Shown here: positions 43,210 to 54,724 of the stretch, in pieces | How positions within the stretch are numbered: position 1 is the first letter of the stretch | How the letters are laid out: the number at the start of each line of letters is the position of its first letter | NCBI GenBank assembly: GCA_035772405.1 | Contig: JAYKKM010000374.1 | Location: forward strand, 186,001 to 250,000 | From: Chrysogorgia sp. JL179-B06 | Taxonomy: Eukaryota > Cnidaria > Anthozoa > Scleralcyonacea > Chrysogorgiidae | Reading direction: 5' to 3' | Length of the DNA: 64,000 bases | Program-made: the position numbers and the translations under genes | Notes under the pieces: generated by a model | Databases searched by the model: none | Told to the model about the DNA's origin: nothing | The model's input: the letters and a program-made list of their open reading frames with translations, nothing else

Positions 43210-46200
43210 CTGGAGGTGGGATGACTAATGTGCTGTCCACTTGAACAGGAGGAATTTTACCAGTGTTTTTACAACGAGGTAGATTTCTGTGGCTGTCATG
43301 CGCTTTCAAAAGTTGCTCAAAGTCCATCCTGTAATGACACTTATTACATTCAGGGCATTTATTATAAATCCCATAGCGGAGTTCAGGCCACAATTCTTGC
43401 ACCATATCTGCAAAAATCTGGTGAAGACTAAGAACAACCTTCCATAAGGTGTTTATTTGGCCACTTGTCCTTGCAATTAATTCAATCTTGTCTTTTGTTT
43501 TGGTGATGAGGAATTTTACTTCTTCTTGCCCTTCTGAATTAATGCCAAAGAATCCGTCTTTCCAGTGAATTCTGTAGTCCGAACAATGGTGGGAACGTAC
43601 CATTTGCCGCTCAAAGAGACCAACAGGAGCAGTACTGAGAAATTTGTATTCACAACTTCTTTCAATCTCATCTTTTGTCGCAGTTGTTGGCCATAAATCT
43701 TTAATATGAGCAGGAGGAGTTGGAGACATAAGTGCTGGGATGAGTATGTACTTCTTGTCATTTACTTTTCCTTCAAAATTAGTAGCTTCTTTCTCTGTGA
43801 CTTTATAACCAACATCGAAATGAAAAAGTAAGGCAACAAGCTTCTTAACGTCGTTAACATCAGGAACAGTATCAAACCAAATGCATCGCAAAAGAGACTC
43901 TGAAAGCAGACCTTTGTCAATCAAATCATGCTTTTCGTCATTAAAATCTGTATCCACCATGTCACAACATTTGAAATCTTCTCTGAACTGCAGGTGAGAT
44001 TCCAAATCGTGGTGGACAACCTCTTTAACCAACATGATAAGCCTCTGGGGATCCGGAAAGATAAAATCTCTGAGATGTTCCACATGATTAAAATGTAAAA
44101 TCTTACCTAGTTTAACCAGGTAAAGAAGGACAGCATCCAAAGTCTCTTTTTTCTCCACAACCTCATTGAACTTTTCAAGATTTTGACATAACCACTCTAC
44201 AAGTTCATCATATGTTAGGTAATTGGTCAAGTTAATTTTCTTTCTCAAGGTAGGTAATAACTTTTCAATTTCAACCCATAAAAGTGGAAGAGTGGTTTGC
44301 AGATGCGGGAACAAATCTGTGTTATTTCCAGTTCGGACAAGTTCCTGGCTTAAGTTGTTGACCTTCAGGGATGCTTTTTGTAACCATCCTCCTGCAGATG
44401 TAACAACTATACGAGTCTCTCCATTAGCAGATACTTCTTGCTCATCTGAAGTGAAAACAATTTCTTTAGGGAGAACTGGCCTTTCTGCTGTTAGTGAGTA
44501 AAGCCTTTCCTTTCTGCAGGTGTTAGAGTTGTCGTTTTCATCCAATTTCTTTAAATCCGATTTTATGGAATCCATATCCAGTTGTTCCTGTTTGTTAATC
44601 TTTTCTAACATGTGTTTACACTTGTAGTTTACGACGCTATCGTCTTTCACAAGGTCAGATTTTGTTGCAGCAACCATTATAACAGGCCTTCGAACAATGC
44701 TCTTTAACTCGTAAATCCACTTACCAGCATGTTCATCATACGATTCATCAGTTGTTTTATATTTTGACACGTCCACAGCCAAAAGAAACAAAGAGTGTTT
44801 TTCAAAAAAGTAATGACTTACACTCTGGTATTCCATGTGACCACCAAAATCCCAGATTTCTAATTCGAGATCTTCATTCTCAGGATCTGGATACCACGTT
44901 CTGATCTCAATACCTTCAGTTCTCTCATCTTTGTACGTCGGTCTTGACTCTCCCATCAATAAACCGTTAACAAGACTCGTTTTTCCTGCACCAGAATTCC
45001 CGATCACCACAACTCTAAGCCGTTTAGAGTGAGCTTCACCAAACTTAGCGATGCTTTTAAAATAATTTAAAATACTTTTACCATCGTTACAGATAACTTG
45101 TGGTGGCTTATCCAGAACATTACCTTCGAGGTCGAAATTCGTGCCACTTTCTATTAAGTTGGCAACACATTCGGGAAATTCTTTTAGGTTATTGTAACTC
45201 ATATCACAATTTCTGAGACCAATGTAATTCTGGAGACCATCTGGAGCTTTCTTCAGGCCACAGGTACTCATATTCAGATCTTTTAAGTTCGTTAATGAAG
45301 GAATTGAAAATGACTGCTGACCAAGTTCACTGTTCCAGCCAAGATATAAAGTTTCTAAATTGGTGAGTTTTTCCAGACCTACTGGATAAGAGTTCAGGAA
45401 ACAACGGAAAATGACAAGTCGCTTAAGTTTCACAAGTTTGCCAAGTGATAATTGATTCTGAAAATTATTGTGATGTAATCCAAGTTCCTCCAGCTCTTCC
45501 ATCGCTGTTATGGCCAAAGGTAAGACCTTTAGTCCGCAATTGTATAAAATGACTTTTCGCAGTTTTAATTTATCGCTCAGTTCGAAATCGTCACCTATCG
45601 GATCATCAAAGATAAATAATTCTTGAAGATTGTTTAGTTGATCCATTCCGGTTGGTAAAATCTTCTTTCCCTTAGCACATAACAAGAATCTTTGAAGGTT
45701 AGTCATACCTTCGAAAGATATTGTGTTGCATTGTGATGTTGTATCAAGCTTGGTTATGGAGTCGAAGGACGGTTTTAGAGTAATGTTCTGAAAAGATATT
45801 TCTGGTAAACTTCCTTCATCACGAAATAAATCATAATAGTCAGTACCTATATATAACGTGTCATCACTCGCAATTACTAATTCTTCCACATCAGATACCG
45901 TGGTTCTGTCAAGTCCATCCAGACTACCACACTCGTAATTTCTCAAAACTAGACGCCGCAATTTCCGTTTGCATGCAGCAATTACTCCAACCACATTTAC
46001 AGCACTGCATCGCACGTCTAGGCCAATGAGACCAAGTTCATCAGTCTTGATTTTACAGGATTTGTTATTATTATCAACGAAAACGTTAATTGATAGTTGA
46101 GTACCCAAATTATCGACGATAGATTCCAGAAATTCGGGAACATCTTCATGACAAAGTAGGATTGTTTTGATTTGCGGATGATTTAAAAGTTCTGGAGGAA

Positions 46201-46294
46201 TGGATGTTTTCAGAAAACCAGCAGCTCTTAAATCAAGCTTACGGCCACGAGCACGACATTCGACTCCATTAATAGTAAAAGTACTGCTACTCAT
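43210..46294 (-). CDS. LRR-Roc-COR protein exon (Roco family), 1028 codons
   Basis: A single long exon from ATG at 46294 to a GTAATAG donor after 43210 (reading on gives only SIVFVKVLMFT and stop). Residues about 180-420 are leucine-rich repeats (LEELGLHHNNF, LETLYLGWNSEL, LKDLNMSTCGLKKAP). Roc GTPase follows: P-loop VIGNSGAGKTSLV near 431-438, WDFGGH (G3) near 480, AATKSD (G4) near 540. COR spans about 640-940. Near 990 a CPECNKCHY segment with later Cys/His looks like a small zinc site. Roco proteins are GTP-regulated dimers; here the COR is not followed by a kinase but, through two linker exons, by a PNP-like domain. Confidence 0.9.
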
Positions 46295-46299
46295 GTCAC

Positions 46300-47320
46300 A
46301 ACGTTGTTGCTTCTTTTTATGTAATGGACGTTGTCAGAACATTGGAGTGGGACATCAAGGAGTGATTTAACCTGTGAATTAAAACCATGAATGTAAATGT
46401 GCATGTTTGTCAAAGTTGTAAACTCAGAAAATTTAGGATGGAACCCAGTGTTCAGAAAGTTATGAGTTCAATTCCCATTATTCATGGTTCAATTCTGGCT
46501 GTTACCATCTACCCAGACTAAGGAAAAGTCAGGCAGCAGTGCCCCGGGGTTTCGTCATCCACATTCAAAATGACCAGAGATGGAAAAGATGGCATTAAAA
46601 AAATCTACAAATTTGAAATTTAAGGGCTGAATTTTAAATTGCAGTTGTGAACGTCAGGTGATAATTTCTTTACAGTTGTAATTGTCATTGTTGTCCCAGG
46701 GGTAAACACAGCCGGGGGTTATGGTTACAACTTACAATGAAGTAGAAGACGGAGGTTAGGGTTTATTAGGAAGACACATACTTATGCCAGGGGTTAGGGT
46801 TAGGAAAACAGTTAAGGGAGGGTTAGGATTGTTGTTGTGTTGGGGTACTAGAATACTACAATTTATAACTATTGTAATTCAGGGCCATTGCACAATTGCT
46901 TCGCATGGCGGCAAAGGCTCTCGGAACGAGATTAATCAGTCAACAAATCAGGTGATAGCTTCAGTGATGAAAGCATCTTGTGGTTTGTGATGTAAATATT
47001 TATAAGCACACTATGTTAATTATGGTGAAAATCAAAAACTCCTGCAGAATCTCCTGTAGAAGTTAATATTATTGTATTTAGGGGTGACTGGATTTAGTAT
47101 CCGGCCGGATAGTGGATAATCTCACTATCTGGTAGCTGGCTGGATATTTTCTACTATCCGGCCAGATACCAGATAATTTGTTTTTTGACAGTTTTCCAAG
47201 GTTGTGTTAATTCAAATATAATAAAAATAGACATCAATACAACAAAACAGCAATATAATTGAGCTTGTTTACTGTTCCATGCAGTGTTGTTGGTTATGGT
47301 TAACTAAATAACTACCTATA
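46300..47320. other. 5' flank of the Roco-PNP gene; no gene recognised
   Basis: A divergent GGATA/TATCC-rich stretch at 47090-47180 has several short palindromes (TATCCGGCCGGATA). A few TTAGGG-like words near 46750-46830 are too short to call telomeric. The promoter probably lies here but no TATA or initiator can be assigned. Confidence 0.4.
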
Positions 47321-47325
47321 TCTTC

Positions 47326-47913
47326 TTAGGGGGTGATTACATGGGCCGGGCTGGCCTGGTTAACTGGGCTAGCTCGGTTAAAATCCACGTCTTATATAAA
47401 TCGCATATTTTTTCAACATTTCGATTACATGGCAAGCGGGCTAGCCTGGTTTGCCGGGATCACGGTTGTAGCAACCCGGGCTAGACCGGTTAACTGGGAT
47501 GAAATTGCTCATGTAATCATTTCATCTCGGTAAAGCAGGCTAAAAACTGTTTGATGTATGCCGATACTTGTTTGTTTATTTGACGATGTGATCAAATAAG
47601 ACTAAAAGGGAACTTATTAGATAAAAACATTGTTTTTGTGTTTCGTGGTTTTTATCACGGCTTATTTTCTGTTAAGAGGCATTCACAACTAAGCTAGTAG
47701 ACAGTGAACCACAATTATTGACAATACTTACAAAGAATTCCATCGACATAACAACAGTGCAAAACTGCGGAAAAGGTAACGTAACTGTGTGCAAATGAAA
47801 CGATATTTCTCAATTTATTATTTGATAATTGTGAATTTTGGGCTGTAATCGTCGACGTCAACTCAAAACTTATCCCGGCTTACCGTGCCAGCCCGCTCCA
47901 TGTAATAGTAATT
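47326..47913. mobile_element. GGGCTAGCCC-type MITE, diverged copy
   Basis: Left end TTAGGGGGTGATTACATGG and internal AATCGCATATTTTTTCAACA match the copy at 19790-20191. The right end stops matching after CCCGCTCCATGTAATAG (about 47900), so the outer 3' arm is lost. A roughly 150-base insert is present in the centre relative to the first copy. Confidence 0.75.
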
Positions 47914-48410
47914 TAAAACTCTGTCTTGCAATAAGCTTAGATGGTGACTGGGCTAGATGGCATGTCAGTCACACAGACAAATAGGCTGATGTTTTATATA
48001 AATATCCTGAATTCAAAACATAGTCCTAATCCCAAACCTAATACTTTAGTGGCTCTGATATGGGCCTGTATAAGCTTCTTTGTGTACCGGTATAGAGTAG
48101 GGTAGTATTTCTTTATTCTAGGGTTAGGTTTAGAGTTTTTATTTGAGTTATGGTTGGAGTTTTTGTTCTTCTAAAGCATCTAAATCTCGAGAAAACAACG
48201 ACCTTGATTAATAAATTATTTTATAAAGGAATAACTATATTTATTTTTTTATTTGCGGTCCGAATTCATATTTTAGGGTTTTCTGCAATCTGATTGGCTA
48301 CGGGAGCGGTCCGTATGAGGCCGTACGGACCGCGCGAGATTTAAATACGTGATTTAAAGCCAATGTTTTTGTTTTTAAAAATGTAAAGGTCGCTTTTTAA
48401 AACATTCAAA

Positions 48411-49169
48411 ATGTATTCAGACGACGACGAACACAGTGAAAGTGAATTCTACTTTCCCACAGAAGATTTTACTTTTCCTGTTACTGATAGAAACGAGGTT
48501 TTAGCACCTAGAAGTGCAGAGAAAGGCGAAACGAGTCTAACTTCACCCGAAGAGTTTCGTGAAATTCAAAGCTTTATCGAAAGTCAGCGCCCAGATAACA
48601 CAACAAAGAAGACGACGTACGATATCAATGTCATTAAAAGGTACTTTGAATCAATAGATGAGAAAAGGGAAATTGAAAACATACCTGGCAAGGAACTAAA
48701 CATCCTGCTGGCGAAGTTTTTCATGAATGCACGAAAGAAAAATGGCGATGTTTATGAACCCACTTCTCTCAAGGACTTCCAGAGAAGTTTGCAAAGATAT
48801 TTGAACGATAAGGGTTCTACAATAAATATCTTTCAAGACCAAGAATTTTCAAAATCCCGAGAAGTTCTTTTGGCGAAGAAACGAGAGCTGGTGCAACAAC
48901 ACGGCAAAGGAAACCGACCGCAAGCTTGTCGAGAGTTGACAATGGCAGAGGAAGACCAGCTCTTTGAGTTGGGTTTGTTCGGGAAACACGAGCCAGAAGT
49001 TCTCCAGAGGACCGTTTGGTGGGTTCTTTCACTTCATTTTGGATTTCGAGCGCGTGATGAGTCGAGAAGATTGAAATGGGGAGACGTAGTTCTGAGTAAA
49101 GACCCCGAAACAGGCTGCGAATTGTTGTTGTGGAAAGCTGAGCGAGGTTCAAAGACCCGACACGGCGAC
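48411..49169 (+). pseudogene. Tyrosine recombinase (Crypton/DUF3504-like), N-terminal part
   Basis: Starts with ATG at 48411, with an acidic N-terminus (YSDDDEHSESEF). A core-binding-like helical region follows (SLKDFQRSLQRYLNDKGS), then the first catalytic arginine in SLHFGFRARDESRRLKWGDV. The frame is cut after KTRHGD by the MITE at 49170. Family members act as DNA strand-exchange enzymes using R-H-R-Y residues. The C-terminal half is at 50236-50923. Confidence 0.8.
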
Positions 49170-50235
49170 GCAATTTTCCCTTTCGTAAACGGTCGTTACC
49201 ATCCCGAAGGGTCGTTACCATCCCAGCTCTCATAGAAGGTTGGGTAAGCGGAGTGAAATTCCTCGTGGTCCCAAGGTTCCCGTGATACTTTGTTTGGTGC
49301 GGTGACATGTTGGTCATGAAATTCAAAATATGTAAATATTTAGTATTTGGTATACACTACAGCCAGGAGAAGAGCGTTCATGCAAGAGAAATTATACCTG
49401 GCAAACTGTCAATCCTGGAACAGTAAATTCGATTTTGTGATCGACGGTCACAACGTATATGTAGATACTTTCCAAAAGGCAAACGACGTTATTCGGGATT
49501 TCGAAACATCAATCGCAACAACAACAACGTATGCTGCGAGGTCAAAATATATTTGACTGACAAAATATATTTGTCGACCGACAAAATATATTTGTCGACC
49601 GAAACTATCATTATATGCGCATTGCATATATGGACCACCGTAATATAACCATAAATGTAGTTAAGCATTTCTGCATGCATTTGCCATAGAACATATAATT
49701 AATTCGCATAAAGTCACTTACTAGTCATAACTTGATGCTTTTCAACAGGTGATAAAACGTGTTGTGCTGCGTAGGCAGTGTAGAAATACAAATCAAAATG
49801 TATAAAAAGGTTGGTGTACTGCCGAAATAGCGTGTAAGTTATCTAACTTTCGAGCGAAGGCCCTTCGTCAGAGAGTGAAACATAAAGTTAAATAATCACT
49901 CAGTTATTATTTCACTTTACGTTTCACTCTCTGACGAAGGGCCGCTCGAAACGTTAAACAACTTACACACTATTTCATAGACTTGCTCCAAATCTGTCTC
50001 TTGATTGTTTCGGGTTTGTTTAAATTTGTTTTTTTCAAAGAACTCGCCATATAGGTGCTTGTTCGCTTTTTAGACGGCTCCTCGACCTGTTCTTTCATAA
50101 TATTGCTGGGAAATAAAGTATGCGGGAACCTTGGGACCACGAGGAATTTCACTCCGCTTACCCAACATTCTATGAGAGCTGGGATGGTAACGACCCTTCG
50201 GGAGGGTAACGACCGTTTACGAAAGGGAAAATTGC
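49170..50235. mobile_element. 1066-bp Mutator-like MITE inside the recombinase gene
   Basis: Terminal inverted repeats of at least 113 bases (49170-49282 and 50123-50235) begin GCAATTTTCCCTTTCGTAAA and carry two GGTCGTTACCATCCC-type repeats. Only a few mismatches separate the arms. The 9-bp direct duplication points to Mutator-like transposition. Inside, at 49770-49980, is a foldback with hammerhead-like cores. No transposase. A remnant of the same arm is at 60163-60198. Confidence 0.88.
49770..49985. mobile_element. Foldback with two opposed hammerhead-like cores, nested in the MITE
   Basis: Minus-strand core at 49848-49871 and plus-strand core at 49931-49951. Each has CTGACGA, a GGGC..GCTC stem and GAAA or close. 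The flanks GTGTAGAAATACAAATCAAA and GGTTGGTGTACTGCC match the family at 25745, 26984 and 58370. The core base N7 is C here, which hammerhead consensus allows. Confidence 0.5.
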
Positions 50236-50923
50236 CACGGCGACGGGCAACATCAGAGAGCTTTTTATCCCACAGCGCAAGCAACCCAAAATGAACGTTG
50301 TCCTGTTCAGTTATATCGAGCATTTTCCGAGCATCGACCAGACGAAATGAAACAGCAGGACTCTCCATTCTTTCTGGCTATTAACCACCGTCGCAAGCCA
50401 GGTTCCCAGATCTGGTACAACAAAGCTCCACTCGGGAAAAACGAAATTGGGAAATTTCTGTCGAAAGCTGCAAAAGCTGTTAAATTGCCTGCAGGTAATA
50501 TCACAAACCACTCGGTAAGAAAAACCTGATATTCCCGAGAATTTCGTCGCCCAACTGAGCGGACATAAGAATTTGAAAAGCCTCGACTCGTACAAATCAG
50601 CTTCGACAGCCCATCAGCGAAAAATGTCGTTAGTTTTAAGTCGTTCTGCAACCTCGTCTTCTGCCATGGGTTCGAGAAATTTGGAGCCTTTAGAGATAAA
50701 TCAAGCGCCAGTTCAAAGGAGCGAAGCTTTCCAACAGTACAGTCTCACACAACAAAACTGCTCCAACCGGTCTCCAGTCGAAGGCATGTTTGCAGGAGCA
50801 ACAATTCAAAAGATCGAAGGCTGTCATTTCAACTTTTTCGTCAACAGTAAAAGTCCGATCAGGGAAGCAACTTCTGCCAAAAGAAGACGTGTTATCTTTA
50901 GCGACGACAGTGAATCGGACTAA
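50236..50923 (+). pseudogene. Tyrosine recombinase, C-terminal part
   Basis: After the duplication the frame continues GQHQRAFYPTAQATQNERCP, then KPGSQIWYNKAPLGKNEIGK and NHSVRKT (the H-x-x-R motif). A small deletion at about 50525-50530 then shifts the frame. The next frame has VAQLSGHKNLKSLDSYKSAS, with the second His and the catalytic Tyr, followed by a Ser/Gln-rich tail ending in an acidic SDDSESD and stop at 50923. AATAAA lies at about 51003. All four catalytic landmarks are present, but the gene is broken twice. Confidence 0.8.
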
Positions 50924-51508
50924 ATATATAACTTTTTTGACGTTTTCCTCTCAGATTCTTGCTTGTACTCATATTGTTAAATATTCGTGTTTGAATTTTT
51001 GAAATAAACATGTCAGGTGACTTCCTTATTTGGCGTCTCTTTATCGCGTGGTACGCGCGCGCGCGGGGATTAATTATATTAAAAAAAATAAAAATATTAT
51101 TTACCGGTTTGGTCGGTCCGTATAGGGAAATATTTCCCTATACGGACCTCCAAACCGGTAAATAACATATATATAATCTCGGAGACTCAACATTCAGCTT
51201 TGCCTGGCTAGATTTGTTGCATGACTCATCATTTCTGATTTTCTTTGGCAGACTACAAAATTTCTCCTAAACTCTGTTGGTGACTGTGGTGAGAATCATT
51301 TGGGATGAGAAACGAAGAGAGACCATGATGTTCACCAGCTCTTGTTTTACTGAAAACATAACCTCCTGGCAGAGGTAATTAATACATTTATAACTAATAC
51401 ATATCTAACTAGAAATACGAATGCACAATAATCCGTGAAAGCTTCGATGGCATATATCATATTCGTATTATACATTATACAGTACCCAATTCTTGGTTGC
51501 CTTTTCTA

Positions 51509-51510
<2 letters not shown>

Positions 51511-51537
<27 letters not shown>
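51511..51537. repeat. Poly-C tract
   Basis: About 27 C in a row. A second, shorter run at 52505-52518 is followed by the same AAGAGTTTCA...CATCCATGGTCC sequence, so both belong to a duplicated segment. Confidence 0.85.
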
Positions 51538-51539
<2 letters not shown>

Positions 51540-53225
51540 GAGTTTCAATAATTCATCCTAACATCCCCTGTGGGATTTTCCCCATCCATGGTCCTCAGAC
51601 CTCAATTCTGAAATCAGATTTTAGATATTGTGTTTATTATATTATGAGAACATGCATATCCTTCGTAAAGATAAAAGCCTGTTATGTACTTGGAAATTAA
51701 TCGGCAATGAGGAAGCCGTTTCATCATGTATTATTTTGAACGTTATCTCGGTCAATATTTAACCGTTTTCAATTCTGAAAACAGATTTGGAATTACCTAG
51801 TCAAAGTACATAACATAATATTATGTTATGCAAACGTGTATACCTTTCGCAAAACCCTGCTTACATGTATGTACTTAAAAATTAATCAGCCATGTTTGTG
51901 CCATTTTTCTCCTCAATGAATATTGGCCGATTAAAACAGTTCACGCAAAAGGTGTACTTGGAACTTACAGGTTGGTCTTAGAATCATTTCTGTGGTGAGA
52001 AACGAAGAAGGAGACCATGATGTTAGGCTCACATCTTGCACAAGTAGTTTGACTAATTGTAAGTAATTATCATCTGCATGTTATGAGGAATAAATTAAAA
52101 CCGTTTCTATGACTACAGCTAGGAGACTAGAGCTGCCGATACTTTTGAGATATTCTACAAACAAACAAACAAACAAACATACTTTACTTTGATGAAGGGC
52201 TCCACTCAAAATGTCAGTTTTTCATTTCTAAAAATCTCAGTAGTTCACTGACAGAGGGAACTAATACATTTATAACTAATACTGTACATATCTAACTAGG
52301 AATAGTAATTTGAATTTATTTGAATTTATTAGCTTCGCCATACATTACTTAACAATTACAAATTACAATAACAAAACAGTAATTACAAAAACAAAATTAC
52401 TTATAACAAAAAAACAAGAAAGGCAGGGTGACCGCAACAGCATTGCCAATTACTGCGGGCCCAAAATCCGAATCCGCAATAATCCCCTCGCTCACCTTTT
52501 CTACCCCCCCCCCCCCCCAAGAGTTTCATTCTAACACCCCTGCAGGATTTTCCCCATCCATGGTCCCCAGTCCTCACACGCCATGTATTAATTTGTTGAT
52601 CACACTTTCCAAAAGGCCGTTTCGTCGTGGAAATTAATTTTTTATTTTGTTAGTTATCTCGGCCAATATTTAACCGATTTCGATTCTGAAAACAGATTTG
52701 GAATTACCAAGTCTAAGTACATAACATACGTGTCTATTATATTATGCGAACATGCATATGCTTCGTAAAAACCTGTTATAATGTACATGTACTTAGAAAT
52801 TAATTGGCAATGAGGAGGCCGCTTTGTCGTGTATTATTTTGAACGATATCTCGGTCAATATTTCGCCGTTTTCAATTCTGAAAACAGATTTGGAATTACC
52901 TAGTCAAAGTACATAACATACGTGCCTATTATATTATGAGAACATGCATATCCTTCGTAAAAGCCTGTTATATACTTAGAAATTAATCGGCAATGGGGAA
53001 GCCGCTTCGTCATGTATTATTTTGAACGTTATCTCGGTCAATATTTAACCGTTTTCAATTCTGAAAACAGATTTGGAATTACCTAGTCAAAGTACTGCTA
53101 ACATACGTGCCTATTATGTTACGCAAACATGTATACCCTTTGTAAAAGCCTGCTTACATGTACATGTATGTACTTAAAAATTAATCAGCCATGTTTGTGC
53201 CGATTAAAACGGTTCACGCAAATGG
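51540..53225. repeat. Diverged tandem and segmental repeat, about 185-bp units
   Basis: ATTCTGAAAACAGATTTGGA followed by ATTACC recurs at about 51773, 52685, 52872 and 53056. Between copies come TATTATATTATGAGAACATG, AAATTAATCGGCAATGAGGA and TATCTCGGTCAATATTTAAC. The stretch 51965-52300 holds a partial second copy of the leader segment and a hammerhead-like fragment near 52190-52215. No coding. Confidence 0.75.
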
Positions 53226-53239
53226 CGTACTCTGAACCA

Positions 53240-53790
53240 TGCGATCATGAGTTTTGGTAGCTTGGCAGAATTGTTCTTTATTACTGGAACTGATTCTTCT
53301 TTCAAGATGCTGTTTATGTCGTCGTTCCCACGCACACTTTCTTCAAAACCCTTGTTGGATGTCAAACGCTGACGGATTTGTTGGTTTAGTTAACTCGCGA
53401 TCTTCCGAGACTTTACATTCGATCTCGTCACCCACGCGTTTACGATTCGTGTTCGACGTGTCGGATTCGTGTTCGACGTGTCGGTCTTTTGTAGATCCAC
53501 CCACATATTGTATTTGGGCGCAAGTTCAGGTTGCTTCTTTCGCAAGTTCAGGTTGCTTCTTTTCGCAATTTCGTTTCGACCGAGTTTCTATATCTGTCTT
53601 TGAACCATGGTAAACGTTCGATAATGCTCTTGCATCTAGTCCGCAAGAATAATCCGTCAATGTATGTTCGTATTAAATCCTTAAATTAGGAAATCTTGAT
53701 GCGATGCATTGAACCATATGATCACGAGTTTTGGTAACTTGTCAGAATTGTACTTTTTTGCTGCATCTGATCTTCTTTCTAACTCTAATG
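53240..53790. other. Possible gag-like debris; no gene recognised
   Basis: An open stretch has a local direct repeat (GATTCGTGTTCGACGTGTCG twice at about 53445-53485). GATCACGAGTTTTGGTA-type sequence recurs at about 53720 and 57030. Nothing supports a functional gene. Confidence 0.35.
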
Positions 53791-54460
53791 TCTCTGCTCT
53801 AACCATTGAGCTCTAACGTTTGAGCTACCAGAACTCAGATGGCAGAACGAAGGCTACGTCGCGTACTAGTTCGTATACGTGCGACATACGTACTGCTAAT
53901 TCAGCAGTCTCGACATGTCTGTATATCTTATCAGAATATATTAAATGTGACTTGCAGTTTGGTTATTTAATATGATAAATTGTTTGCTACTCAAGCTTTA
54001 ACGCAAACTCAGAAAATGTTTCTGAGCTCCAGATGGGAATCGAACCCGCAACCTTCATGATCTCCAGTTAGACGCTCTAACCATTGAGCTACCAGAACTC
54101 AGATGGCAGAACGAAGGCTACGTTGTGTACTAGTTCGTAGGTGCGACATAACGCAAACTCAGAAAATGTTTCTGAGCCCCTGCAGATGGGAATCGAACCC
54201 ACAACCTTCATGATCTCCGGTTAGACGCTCTAACCATTGAGCTACCAGAACTCAGAATAGTTCGTACGTGCGACATAACGCAAACTCAGAAAAATGTTTC
54301 TGAGCCCCAGACGGGCAACCTTCACTGATGATCTCCGGTTAGACGCTCTAACCATTGAGCTACCAGAATTCAAATGCCAGAACGAAGGCTACGTTGTGTA
54401 CTAGTTCGTACGTGCGACATAACGCAAACTCAGAAAAATGTTTCTGAGCCCGAGACGAGA
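53790..54460 (-). mobile_element. Tandem tRNA-like SINE copies (second family)
   Basis: Four heads (about 53800-53845, 54025-54105, 54180-54255, 54305-54375) carry, on the minus strand, CTGGTAGCTCAATGGTTAGA and, in most, GGTTCGATTCCC or a decayed form, separated by TCAGAAAAATGTTTCTGAG-type palindromes. Same family as 24280-24370; a degenerate plus-strand copy is at 58152-58230. Confidence 0.75.
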
Positions 54461-54469
54461 ATTGCTTTA

Positions 54470-54720
54470 GTCGTCTTTGGTGACATTATTTTCGATCTCT
54501 TCACCCCATGCTGAGACGTTTTCTTCAGTGTCTCCTGCAGTCAAAATTTTCTTTTCGATCGCTTGTTTGACGTCCTTGATCGTCATCATTATTTTGGAAC
54601 TCGAAGTCTTCTGTCGACTTCATCTTCGTTTACAAGTTCACGTATATAATTACGAAACTAGTCTTACGATCTTCGACACCCCGTTTAGTTCCAGTCAATA
54701 AATTATGAGTGATAACTGAA
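54470..54720 (-). pseudogene. LTR-retroelement gag-like fragment
   Basis: Minus-strand frame MMTIKDVKQAIEKKILTAGD followed by NVSAWGEEIE resembles the charged helical N-terminus of BEL-type gag (compare IKRHIDALKT and DWNDEIE in the BEL gag at 59.7-59.9 kb). A second decayed copy is at 57180-57370, and both share an ACGAAATTAGTCTTACGATC-like flank. Weak call. Confidence 0.35.
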
Positions 54721-54724
54721 CAAT

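Larger units (their letters stand above)
49161..50244. repeat. 9-bp target duplication CACGGCGAC flanking the MITE
   Basis: CACGGCGAC occurs at 49161-49169 and again at 50236-50244, exactly at the two ends of the inverted-repeat element. Taking out one copy plus the element brings the recombinase frame back together at this point. Confidence 0.92.
48243..51172 (+). mobile_element. Tyrosine-recombinase transposon with hairpin ends
   Basis: The left end has GCGGTCCGAA, then CTGATTGGCTA (CCAAT box) and an inverted GGTCCGTA..TACGGACC pair (48307-48332). The right end is a 69-base near-perfect hairpin (51097-51165) with TTACCGGTTTGG and GGTCCGTATAGGG arms. Between lies one broken recombinase ORF. 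The element at 5577-6045 has both end types and no ORF. Exact boundaries and target duplication are not resolved. Crypton-like by enzyme, but hairpin ends are not the classical Crypton picture. Confidence 0.6.

Noticed and set aside
46740..46830. Telomeric TTAGGG repeats
   Set aside because: Only a few imperfect words; no tandem run. The CCTAA-like words at 540-580 are also too short and irregular.
49970..50368. 132-codon minus-strand frame
   Set aside because: Runs across the MITE arm and the recombinase coding region in antisense; no independent support.
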